From NCBI GenBank assembly GCA_009602725.1, contig WELB01000337.1, positions 74,766 to 97,804 of the forward strand: a stretch of 23,039 nucleotides of DNA, in the 5' to 3' direction. The notes under the pieces are model-generated. The model did not search any database, had not been told where the DNA came from, and was given only the letters and a program-made list of their open reading frames with translations. This stretch comes from Spirogloea muscicola (lineage: Eukaryota; Streptophyta; Zygnematophyceae; Spirogloeales; Spirogloeaceae). Both the position numbers and the translations under genes were made by a program. Positions 11,142 through 21,065 of this stretch are shown piece after piece (positions within the stretch are counted from its first letter, which is position 1; each line of letters starts with the position of its first letter).

Positions 11142-12322
11142 TTATGAAGCACTTGGGTCTTGGTCCTTCATACTGGCAGCAATGGCTGCCATGAGCTCGC
11201 GATCATCGTCGTCAACCTCTATACTGTGGGCATGCCCACGCCCTGCACACCGCTTGCTCCTCGCATCAGCTCAACAGTAAGCTTGCCGAGGAGTCTGCAG
11301 AGGAAGCTTGTTCTGTCGCGGGTGCTCACCAGTAGTCCTGAAAGTGGTTGCCAACTCCTGCACCAATTGCTGCTGCTCCATGCTGAGAACAGCCAGGCTG
11401 CCGTCTGCAGCCATGCTATTGCCTGAGGCGTGAGCCATCGCAAGAATCTGCACAGCCTCCTGGGCCGTCACCCACTGCCCCCTTGATCCGCTGGGCAAGT
11501 CGTAGGCATCAGCGGCATGGCGATCAGGGAGTGAGCCACGGATGACGAAGATGGACCAGCCGCTGCTCTTCAGCGTGCTCAGGTAGGCGCTGAGGTAGAA
11601 CTGCAGAAAACAGGAAACCTGGTAAAGTGTAGCTGCTCTGAATCAGAAGTATTGTCCTCCGACTAGTGGAGGACGAGCTGCCCGATACTTTGAGGTTCGT
11701 GGCTATTGTCTGGCAAATGCTCAGCTAGCGAATATCACCGCTATTCCAGATTGGCGGCTAAGTCGGGTCTTCCAAGAAAAGTGGTCAAGTATATCAATGT
11801 GCCACTCGCATATGCTGGCGAGGTCGGAGGTGGGGCGCAAACGGCTTACAGGGGAGAGGCGCTCAGGTGCAGCATAGAGGCTGTTGAAGTTGAACCACTC
11901 GCCGGAGACCTTGCGGATGGTGAACCAGTGGGCGTGCAGGTGGCAGAGGAAGGCCTCCTCGCGCTGCGGCTCCAGGCGGGCTTGGCCGGCGCCTGGCGCG
12001 TCCAGCGGCACGCACTGCAGACTCCAGACCTCCAGCGCCTTGCTGAGCACCTGGTCGCGCAGACGAGACCGAGACGCTGAGGCCTTTCGCTTACCGTTCA
12101 ATGGTGGCGGGACGGCAACGGTTGCGACGGGGGAGCAGCATGGCATCTCAGCTGAACCTGGATGCTGAAGTTCCCCGAGGCCGCGACGTTGCCAGTCTCC
12201 TGAGCGGCAAGCCCAGCCGGAGCGGTACCGCCGCCGCCGCCGGCCTCGCCGCAGCCGTCGTCGTCGCCGGTGCCGCCGCCGCGTCCCTCCGCCATCACCG
12301 CGCGCTNCACCTGGTCGTCAGC
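11142..12322 (-). CDS. ATXN3: Ataxin-3-like Josephin-domain deubiquitinase, N-terminal catalytic-Cys exon missing
   Basis: Exons on the minus strand: 12322-12158, 12050-11850, 11600-11330 and 11242-11142. Phases fit (0, 0, 1) and give 245 visible codons plus stop. The Josephin domain is recognisable from ..RAVMAEG, SGNFSIQ, VLSKALEVWSLQCVPLD, AFLCHLHAHWFTIRK and EWFNFNSL to GWSIFVIRG. The catalytic His (HAHWFTIRK, visible residue about 96) and Asn (FNFNSL, about 111) are present. The final exon encodes one ubiquitin-interacting motif, DDDDRELMAAIAASMKD, six residues before the stop. Family role: trims ubiquitin chains in protein quality control. The upstream block with the catalytic cysteine ('C-A-Q-H-C') was not found between 12323 and 12975. 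The n at 12307 is the first base of an NAG codon; the family expects Glu there, so it looks like a single unresolved base. The insert between MAEG and SGNFSIQ is Gly/Ala-rich. Confidence 0.9.
12307..12307. other. Ambiguous base (n) in the first visible ATXN3 exon
   Basis: First base of a codon read NAG on the minus strand. The frame continues through it and the Josephin family usually has Glu there, which fits GAG. Bases on each side seem contiguous. Confidence 0.95.
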
Positions 12323-12429
12323 CTGCAGACCTTCCTCGTGCCATCGTCGGGCTGAGGGAGCCATGAGGGAGTGTCGGGCGGCGCGGAGCTTTTAGGGTTT
12401 TCATCCGGGTCTAGGGCTTGGCCATGGCC

Positions 12430-12469
<40 letters not shown>

Positions 12470-12975
12470 CGGCTTTGCAGGATAGCCCGGCGACGAGCAC
12501 CGCCAGAGTGGACGGTCCCGCCACCGCCAAATGTGGCGCAGGTTCGAAATAGCGGCGGCCCGCTGTTGTCTGCCAGACACCGCCGATCGCTTTTCCCACC
12601 GTTCCAGACCGCACGTCTTGTCGCCCCAGCTCGCGCCGCCACATTTAGCGGCGGAACGAGCTCCCTTCACTTTAGCGGCGCCCCGGCTGGCCCTCAGTCC
12701 TGCAGGCCTGTCACTCTCGGAGCGCCCCGCCGGGCTCGCCGCCGGCCCTCGCGCCGCGGCTTGCGGATAGGGCTCGGCCTCGTGGCACTGAGGCCCCCTG
12801 CGTGGCGGCGCGCGGGCGCGCCGGGCGCAGTCTGGCCCTTCGGAGTTGTGATGTCTTGCCAGGCTCTGGTCGTCGCGCTTCCCCTTTCGGCCAGAGGGCA
12901 GCAGAGGGATGAACTTGACGCTGGCTCCTCGCTGCCGAGCTTGTGCTCCCTTATCGGACAAGCGTGGCAGGCTGC
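12323..12975. promoter_or_regulatory. Divergent GC-rich promoter region between ATXN3 (-) and SAMHD1 (+)
   Basis: The two genes point away from each other across about 650 bp. At 12393-12402 the sequence TTTAGGGTTT reads on the minus strand as AAACCCTAAA, the core of the plant telo-box often found near starts of housekeeping genes. A CGG/GCG run lies at about 12429-12464. The missing ATXN3 5' exon should also be here but I cannot see it. Open frames on both strands are compositional. Confidence 0.5.
12429..12464. repeat. (CGG)n trinucleotide run
   Basis: Eleven to twelve uninterrupted CGG/GCG units within the divergent promoter region, then a CGGTGG interruption. It would encode poly-Ala after an ATG at 12423 on the + strand or poly-Pro on the minus strand, but neither frame belongs to a recognised gene. 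Confidence 0.85.
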
Positions 12976-15900
12976 ATGGTGAAGTACTCTGAGATGACTG
13001 CAGTCAATGGTGAAGAACTTGATGACGGCGAGATAGGCTGCTCGCAGACCCTTCCCAGCAACACAGGACGCGCTCCTGCATATCAGTACGGAGACTTAGA
13101 CGACGGCGCTGGGGAAAGGCTTGAGGAGCCTGCTTGCACTGCAGACACAGGCAATGATGCCCAAGACGACAAGCTGCTGTCTGACTCTGACAGCCATCCT
13201 CCACATGTGAAGACCATCAGCGACGTCATTCATGGGCACAAAATAAAGCTCAGAGGGGTAAGGTCCAGAGCCTTTCCATATTCACATAGTGCCGTCATAA
13301 GGCAAGTTCTCATCAGAGGCAAGCCTTATTGGCATGTGAAAAGCCGAAGGCTTCTACACTAGAGTAAGCAAACAAGCTGGTGGTGACACAATAACGTCAA
13401 ACGTCAAAGTCAGCTTGATTGAGCATTGACCTGGACTCCGAGTTGCTGGAGAAATGGACATCACAGGTCAAGCAGCCTCTTATGCTCACTTATGATCACT
13501 CCTTACATCTCCACACATTGCAGCCATCCTTGGAGTTCACGGACACTCCTCAAGTGCAACGTTTGAGGCACATCAATCAACTTGGGGCCGTCCATTACGT
13601 GTTTCCATCAGCCACTCACACCCGATTTGCACATTCGTTGGGCACTTCTTACTTGGCCGGAGAGACTGTTCGATTGCTGAAGCAGCACCAACCAGACCTT
13701 GAACTTGACGAGTTTGACAGTCAAGCAGCTGAACTTGCAGGTAAAGGCAGGGTATGCTTTCACAATGTGCGTCCCGCTGCCTTGACTATGTAAGAGGTAG
13801 CAGTAGACTTGCCTTCTTCCCCCTCTTGCCTCTACTACCTCCTGTGTTGAGATCAAGCATTTACTTCTCCACTTACACTGACGAAGTTACTATTGGCACC
13901 GAGCAACTTGCCTCGGCTGCACAACATATGATTCGCCAAACGGGCTATGATGATGTGCAGGTTTATGCCACGACCTTGGCCACGGTTGCTTCAGTCATGT
14001 CTTTGATGGGGAAGTCATTCCAGCACTTGATCCGCATATGACTTGGTAAGTTGTTGGCTTGAGACGAGCAGCAGGTCGCTGAGAGACATTGTCAACTTGT
14101 TTGATTGTCACTCTTGCTAGATTAGCGACAGTCAGATAGAGATACATAGGCCAGCTTCCTTCTATTAGTCCAAGATTGTGCTTGTGCATTGGTTCACTCC
14201 CCTTTTTGACATGATCTTTGTAGAAACTGATGATAATAGTCAAGGGGCAGTGTCAGCAAACATGCGGACACGCTCATGTCGTATCTCTGCTGTCACTGGC
14301 AGGAAGCATGAGGAGATGTCTACTATGCTGATGGATGATGCAATTGACAGGAATAACCTTGACATTGATGACAACATTGTAGCCATGGCAAAGGTCGGTT
14401 CCTGTCTTGGATTGTGCTTATACACATCTTCTTGTAGAGACTCCTCCATACACACAATTTAGGACCATATCAGCGTCAAGTGTCCAGATCCTGCATGTGT
14501 TACATTCTTTCATGATGCAGATTGCAGGGAAACAAAACAATCGTATTCATACAGATTCATATGATTTGTATATCATACACAGGAATGACTAATAGACAGG
14601 TGGTAAGACTACCAATTGTTTGATCTCGGAAGTATGCTGTGCTCTGCCGCAGGACATGATCATGGCAAGCACAAAGACATGGAGGAGGACTTCGGTTGGT
14701 TCTGGGGGCTGCTTCACAATCCTCTTAGATTAGATATGAATAGCACTTTATGTCGATATCTGTGGCACCGTGCATTTTGGCTGGCACTTCAGCATTTGCA
14801 TTCGCCATCATTGACTATTGAATTAAGCAGTAAGACACCTGCATTGTGTCTGCAGACCTGTAAGGAGAGGAAGTTATTCTTATATGATATTGTGGCCAAC
14901 GGGAAAAGCGGCATGGATGTTGACAAGTAGGTCCCTTTAGTGCTGTAGCAGATATTGCAGTGTTGAGACTTCAACACTAATATGCTGACAGCCTTGGAAG
15001 GCACAAACGCCCTACTTGCAGTAATCTTGCCCTGCTTGCCTTATGGCATAAACACTCACATAGCCAGAGTCCTAAGTACTCTTCACGAAGTCCTCAATGT
15101 GCTCCAATAACAGCTAGTGCTTCTGTTAGGTTTGACTATCTGGCCAGAGACAGCTACTACACAAATGTCAGAACAAGTTTTGATCATGAGAGGTAAGTCA
15201 CATATCTGCATCTGAGATGTGGCTTATCGAATTTCCTGTGGTGTTTTGGCAATGTCGTGACTAGCTTAGTGTTGCTTCAATCTAGGAGCATCTGAAATAG
15301 GGGTGGAAGAGATTCGCAGCATCCAAGGTGTTGCTCAAAGATGGCCGATGAGAAAGTGCTGATGCAGTGGGATTGCAACTTGTGTCTACTCTAGGGTCAT
15401 GCAGATGATGAGAGTTGTAAACGGGAGTATATGCTATCGATGGAGTGAAGGTATTGCTTTCTACCATTCTCCACCATAAGAAGGACATGTTTCTAAAGTC
15501 TCTGGAGGCTTTTACAGTTGCCTGTTGCCTGTTCCCACTTCTAAGACAGCACTTTTGGCATGAGAAAGCAACTACTGAAGAGTCACGCTATCAGAGTGGA
15601 AGCTCATACTTATAAAGACACTGAAAGTAGCCCCGTTGTGATAAGTTCAAGTTTATTGCTCTGTGCAGCAACTTCCATCTATAGCCTTTTCTACTCGAGA
15701 GCCCACCTATTTGAAACAGTATATACACACCGTGTGGTCAAAGTAAGTCCCTTCTTAGAAGTCGAGTACTTCCTGCAAAACTTCCGCCGAAGTTAAACTT
15801 CCAGAAGGCACTCGAAGAGTAGGTTAGCTTAGTAGGCAATGTGTTATAGGAAGTTGCATACCAAGAGCGAAAACCCGTCTGTGATCCATGGGTCTCTTAT

Positions 15901-18051
15901 TGGGTCTTTTATTGCATTGAAGCATCATCATTGCTGAAGGTGAGGAGATTTATCATGCTGGCACTGACATTGTTGAGCATTGTCTGCAGGCCATTGAGTA
16001 CATGATCCGAGATGTGTTGATACTTGCAGACCCCATCTTCAATTTCAGAGAGGCCATTAGAGAACCTGCAAAATTTTGCAAGGTAGGGAGGATGATTGTT
16101 GAAGTGTGAGATGGCATCGCTGGCTAAGATGGAGAACGAGCATGTGATGCCATAGTCGCAGTCCTATAGCCACGACACAATGCAATGCCTGACGGGCACT
16201 CTAACCCTGCAGAATTCTGGAATGCACACATGCACAGTTGGATGACCGAATTCTGGGGGTCATTGAGCACCTGCCAGGGCTAGAAAAGGCGCAACAAATC
16301 TTGGACAGGATCAAACGGCGAGATCACTACAGCGTGCGCGCCTTTGCAGCCATCCCCTTAACACCTAAACATATTCATGTTGTGATCTATCCGCCTGTGA
16401 CTGATCATATCTACAAATGCGCTGCTCATACTGTGCTGTGTGTTGCCCGATTGGCACTGCCAGTTTGTCAATGAATTTGTAGTCCCAGAGGATTATGTCC
16501 TCGACTACAAGAAGGTGACAGCAGAAGATATCCTGCCTTACCAGGTACAGCCTTCCTCCTCTGTCAAGTCTGACCAAACCCCTGGGCTATGTTGAGCAGC
16601 AAGTCAGCTACTCAAAGCTGCCGTGAACCCTCACTGTTACTGTCAGGGTGGTACTTTGACTGTTGATCGTCCTTGTGCCTGGCTTGTGAGGGAGGGCATC
16701 TCCTCAACTCTTACCATTGTGAGCTCTTTACACAGACGGACGAAGGCAGACACCGTGGCTTGAGTGCTGATGACATCATTGTCCAGAACTGCAACATAGA
16801 TTATGGGATGGGACGAGAGAATCCTGTTGACAAGTACGTGAGGCGTATTTCTTTCAAGCATGCTTGAGTAATTTTGCACGACGCTGTTCTTCATCTTCCT
16901 CATTGCTGCTATTGGCAAAGAGGACTGAAGAGAGGCTGATATCTATACGGGAACCACTTTTTCATTGCTGAGCATATTGTTGAATGTGTCTCTTGTGGTT
17001 GTCTCATGGATCTGCTCCATCAACTTGCAGAGTTGGCTTCTACGAGGTAAAGCATCTGGATCACAATCCACTTTATACAATGCAGACTGCAAGCAATGTT
17101 ATTGCAGGGGAATACATAGGCACACCAAACTGAGCATTGCTTTCAGCTGAATGTGCTTAGATATCCCTTGCTACATCAACTAATGTCAGATACTTACGAA
17201 GGTCTTGCTGACCCTTTGCCAAAGTCGTTATGCTTCACAGCTTGTCGATGGAAAGCAACCACGGCTGCTGTCTGTTACCCGACAACAAGTTAGCAACAGA
17301 ATTGCAGACACATGCAGGGATGTCAAAGTCCGCATTTTCTCCAAGAAGGCAGGCAACAACGGAGAGGAAGAAGCATATGTAAGATCAAGCCTTTGAGAGC
17401 CACCTTTCTCTTCAGTCCAACGTCCTTGCAGGATAATTTTCTTGTGGTTAGGTCCCAGTCAATTGCTGCCTAAGGCTTCTGTATGTGCTATACCGTTATA
17501 CAAGTGTGATCCTGACTGTATAGTCAACTTAGCTGTGCTTGCAGAACAAGGCTGTGGGAGAGGCCTTCAAGAGGTACCAGGCCAAGCATTTTGGGAAGGA
17601 CTTGCAAATACGCAGGACCCCCAGCAAGCGGCTGCGGAAGAGGGTTCGCACAGTTTCCCAGAACGGCATAAGCTGCAGCCAGTTTTCGCTTTCAAGCATG
17701 TAGGATGGCCTCTGTGCCACACCATCAATAGTATACAGACTCGAATATCCTGGCCGCTAGGAACTTTTCCTTCAACCCTCTGCTGCCTCAGTTGGCCGCA
17801 GACGGCGCACCTTTGTTTCCGTTACAAGGCCACCCGAACGCTGCACGCGAAGTGAGTTGGTCAATAAGGCCTCAGTGCGCTGTGCACTGCCACGTAGAAG
17901 TATGCCAGCAGTGTACTGTAGCTTTTTGATTTCTGTACCCAAGCTCTTAGGTCCTCTTTAGGAAGCTGTTGCTGACCAGGAGACGAATTTCAACCTGCTT
18001 GATCCCAATCGTAGAGCCTACAGCCCGGCGTACCCTTCAGGTATTTTGTGA
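12976..18051 (+). CDS. SAMHD1: SAMHD1-like HD-domain dNTP triphosphohydrolase
   Basis: Nineteen exons, all phases consistent: 12976-13257, 13524-13740, 13961-14045, 14303-14393, 14653-14694, 14856-14926, 15130-15192, 15395-15450, 15669-15742, 15990-16082, 16238-16333, 16464-16544, 16736-16833, 17031-17046, 17241-17378, 17432-17446, 17545-17699, 17761-17851, 17962-18051. The sum is 617 codons plus stop. HD-domain residues: HTRFAHSLG (His about 131), GLCHDLGHG (His-Asp about 170-171) and GMDVDKFDYLARD (Asp about 262, Tyr about 266). Other family blocks are [45 protein letters not shown] and VRIFSKK. Family role: hydrolyses dNTPs to nucleosides plus triphosphate, limiting the dNTP pool. The first exon encodes an acidic region with no SAM domain visible. 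Start is the first in-frame ATG; an ATG at 13419 in the first intron opens into exon 2 in frame and could be an alternative start. The exon 11 donor, exon 15 acceptor and the three C-terminal exons are the least certain. Confidence 0.92.
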
Positions 18052-18286
18052 CGAACATGGCCAAGTAGTGTGGGCATTTTTGATTGACATGGCCAAGTAG
18101 TGTGGGCAGAATTGCTCGCTTTCGCTGTGAGCTCTTGTGTGTGGCTGAAGTATGGAGGGCTTGCTTGTGTTTCTTGTGCTGCCGCCATTCTTTGCGGCAA
18201 TCTACTGGCATCTATGCTCCACCTATCTAGTACTTCCACATTGAGCATGGACATCTCAGCTGCCGCATGTGCGTCTCTGCCGGTGG
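18052..18286. other. Short convergent spacer, SAMHD1 to ORC5
   Basis: About 235 bp between the SAMHD1 stop (TGA 18049-18051) and the ORC5 stop (TGA on the minus strand, 18289-18287). Besides the 22-bp direct repeat listed separately I see nothing in it. The two 3' UTRs probably overlap or nearly touch. Confidence 0.7.
18055..18108. repeat. 22-bp perfect direct repeat just after the SAMHD1 stop codon
   Basis: The unit ACATGGCCAAGTAGTGTGGG plus CA occurs at 18055-18076 and again at 18087-18108, separated by 10 bp. It would sit in the SAMHD1 3' UTR, antisense to the end of ORC5. Confidence 0.9.
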
Positions 18287-21065
18287 TCATCCGTACAGCA
18301 GGTAGCGGTTGAGTGGGAACCCCAGGGACTTGGCAACCTGGCATAGCTGACTGGTCAGGCTGTTGATTGTATGCAGGCTTTGACTAGGACAGATGAAGTG
18401 GCAAGCAGCACAACAAAGCCGCCGTATAGTGCACTATAGCTATAGCTACTGGCAGTACTATACTGCAAGCAGCCATAGCTAGCAGTAGTATAGTGCACCA
18501 GCCGCTGTACAGTGCAGGCAAGAAAGTGCACCTGGTGGACCAGCTCGGCCGGCGCGGTGCATCGGAACTTTGCGGAGTTGCTGAGGATGTCCACGGCACT
18601 GCTGCCGCTGCGTGCGACCAGGTCGATGCTGGCCAGCGTCGCCAGCTGCATGAGGGCGTCCGCAGGCAGCGGCGCTTCTGGCGGCAGCGAGGGCATGCAG
18701 CTGCCCCCGTTAGCGCAGAGTTCGTCGTCCGGATCCAACATGCACCTCAGGATCGCCAGCAGCCGCCTCAGCGGGAAGGCTGCTGGGCCGCGCAGCCGTG
18801 CCTCCTGAAGCTCAAACTCCTGCTGGTCTTCCGCAGACCCACCACTCCTCCTGCTGAAGTTGTGCAACACGGCAACAGTCGGCGCAAGCTCCAGTGGCAA
18901 GTGACGCAAGCTCTGCTGTGGCGTTTCGAAGCAGGCCACTCTCCTGAGACAGCTGAAACATGCAGATACATGTCTTCCAACCTCCGGCGTCGCCTCTTCT
19001 TTGCCAAGCCCCCGCCGTGGTTCCCGAAGAAGTCGGCATCTGTTGTGGCAGGGTTGCGTGATGCGACATACGCCGCCATGAGCAGGAACTTGCTCCACAT
19101 GGGCAGCTCAAATTTCAGAGCCGCCTGCTTGCTGCAAGGACGCGGGCACATGCGCAAACACTGAGCAGCCGTGACGAGAATGAGCACAGATCTTCCACTG
19201 CCCTTGTGTCACCACACCGCGTGCTGGCGAGCTACTCGTAGCGCGCACCTGCTGTCTGTGATCGTGACTGCACAAGCACAGGACTGGCCGTCAGCATTGG
19301 CAAACTCCAGAGGCAGATGCATGTCGAGGGAGCTCTGCAGCAAAAGTGGAGCAGTGCTGGCCGGTTTGGTGCTTGCCAGCATGGGAGAGTGCCGGCCTGA
19401 TGTGGCGCTTGACGAGTGCATAGAGCTTGGTGCGGCCACCCTCGTCTGGCAGGACACGCCCCTGCCAAGGCCAGGTCCGTGGTCTTGTTACCTCGGCTGC
19501 TGTCGGTCCCAGTGGTATACTGAGTGCAGTGTAGCATGACGTGAGAGTGAGGAGCAAGGAAGGGCGGAGGGGCACCTCTGTCACCGGGCGGGTATACTCG
19601 GCGAAGAGAGGCTCAAGGGCCTCGCCAAGCTCCGACACACGGCGGCATGCTCGGCTAAACGGCTGCAGCGTCGCCCTGCCAGGACATTGCCGAGCCAGCA
19701 CTAAGCTTCGGTGAGCTAGCATGTCTCGTAGCCTGCCTGGTGGATGTGAGGTGTCTGGCAGCTGCTGGTTAAAGAGACTTGAGCCAAGCACCACAAGAAC
19801 CTGGATCCTGAGCCAATGGCTGCAGCAGTTGACAGGCACCAGGACTCAGTCATGCTGTGCAGCGCAACCCAAAGTGCGACTAGATTGTCAACTCAAGGAG
19901 CTGGGCGCTACAACAAGGAGAGGACTAACGTGAGGAAGGCAGAGTAAAGGGCGGAGCCAGGGTGGCGTGCTTGCAGGATGCGGCATAGCTCGTCGTCGGT
20001 GTAGTCAGGAAAGTGGACAGCCAGCGGCTCCCGGGCGCCCGTCCCACACCTATTGCACTCATCAGCGCCAGATATTGCGCGGCGGGGTGATCTGGCAGCG
20101 GCAGCGGGGGGTTTGGCCGCCACCTTGTCACGCTACAATCAGGATGGCAGTGCAGCGGTGCTGCTCACCACAAGCCATCCCAGCCGACAGAGCTGATGAG
20201 GATGATGCTGAGGTTTGGCAGCCCTGCAAGTTGTGAGGAGCCAGCACCTATTCAGTGGCTGAAGCCAAGCCAAATCTGACCCTCATTCTCTTACTATAGA
20301 AGCCGAAATGACCCAGATTTCTAACCACAGTCTTTGATTGCTTCAGGCTGCAGCGGCACCACACTGCCAGAGCAGTGGTGTCCAAGGTGATGGGTGCAAT
20401 CGTACTCACCCGAGGTGCAGATGCTGTCAGATACTGCATGCACATACCTGAGCTATGGCGTAAATTATTAAATTATCGTAAATTATGAATGACTAGCTCA
20501 AGCAATAGGGGTCTGAGGATCAGGATTTGCAGGTAGCGTGGATGTGCACCTGTGAGCTCAGGTAGCTTGAGGAGGGCAGGAAGCAGCGAGGCGCCTCCGC
20601 TGTGGTCCATGCTCCGCAGCAGCTCGGCGTTGTCAAAGAAGAGGTAGACAGCTGGCGGCGGCCGGCCCAGCGGCTCCAGCGGCTCTGCCCTCTCGCGCTC
20701 CCAGCGGGCGGTCGCGCGCGCGGCGGCGTCGGGGAGGAGCCGCACGAAGTCGGCGACGCGCTCGCAGCGCGTGGCAGCCGCATAGTGGCCCGCTGAGCGC
20801 CGCTCGTGGCCCAGCAGCTGGTCCAGCGCCGCNCCCCCACGCCACCCTCCATCTCTTCCTCCACAAGGAGGCCCTCCACAATCTCTGCATGTGGCAGCCC
20901 CAAGCTGCTGGATGTGCCACACTCCTGAACAAAGGTGTCATCTGCTGTGCCCGGTCTGCACCTCTAGCTCTGCCTATGCAGCTGGGCCATAACCGCTGCA
21001 GTCATCCGACCTTTATAGGTGCGCTGAAGCATTCCGAGCAGAGGACGTCATGACTTGCCACAAAT
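18287..21065 (-). CDS. ORC5: Origin recognition complex subunit 5, Walker A exon not found, frame break at an ambiguous base
   Basis: Minus-strand exons inferred: 21065-21011 (tentative), 20882-20550, 20223-20169, 20049-19930, 19675-19576, 19461 to about 19300 (3' boundary uncertain), 19131-18970, 18853-18532 and 18337-18287. Family blocks in order: FVASHDVLCSECFSAP; CERVADFVRLLPD; the Walker B-like strand AVYLFFDNAELLRSMD; LPNLSIILISSVGWDGLW; REPLAVHFPDYTDDELCRIL; CRRVSELGEALEPLFAEY; LYALVKRHIRPALSHA; ELPMWSKFLLMAAYVASRNP; AAFPLRRLLAILRCML; and the short last exon VAKSLGFPLNRYLLYG. Role: AAA+-like ORC subunit loading the replicative helicase at origins. The n at 20833 falls in exon 20882-20550. 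The reading frame upstream (IVEGLLVEEEME) and downstream (AALDQLLGHE) differ, as if one base were missing there. No GxxGxGK(S/T) is readable between 21066 and the SDF2 stop. Family assignment is strong, exon ends in the middle moderate. Confidence 0.9.
18425..18500. repeat. Palindrome-rich hairpin in the last ORC5 intron
   Basis: TATAGTGCACTATA at 18425-18438 is a perfect 14-bp palindrome. Its right half also pairs with TATAGTGCAC at 18490-18499, and the interval contains CAGTACTATACTG and several CTATAGC/TAGCTA units. The whole stretch can form alternative stem-loops. It lies within the 194-nt intron 18338-18531. Confidence 0.8.
20833..20833. other. Ambiguous base (n) with frame break in ORC5
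   Basis: Next to a run of five C. ORC5-like coding on the two sides is in different frames; adding one base here would join them, so a homopolymer miscall is likely. Confidence 0.9.

Noticed and set aside
12371-12982. 203-codon + strand and 186-codon - strand frames in the divergent promoter, including a poly-Ala start at 12423
   Set aside because: Compositional; no family similarity, no splice phase linking them to ATXN3 or SAMHD1.
18355-18531. Continuation of the ORC5 exon frame through the palindromic region to a stop at 18355
   Set aside because: The residues are unlike ORC5, whereas a GT donor at 18531 and an acceptor before 18337 join in phase to VAKSLGFPLNRYLLYG, which fits the ORC5 C-terminus.
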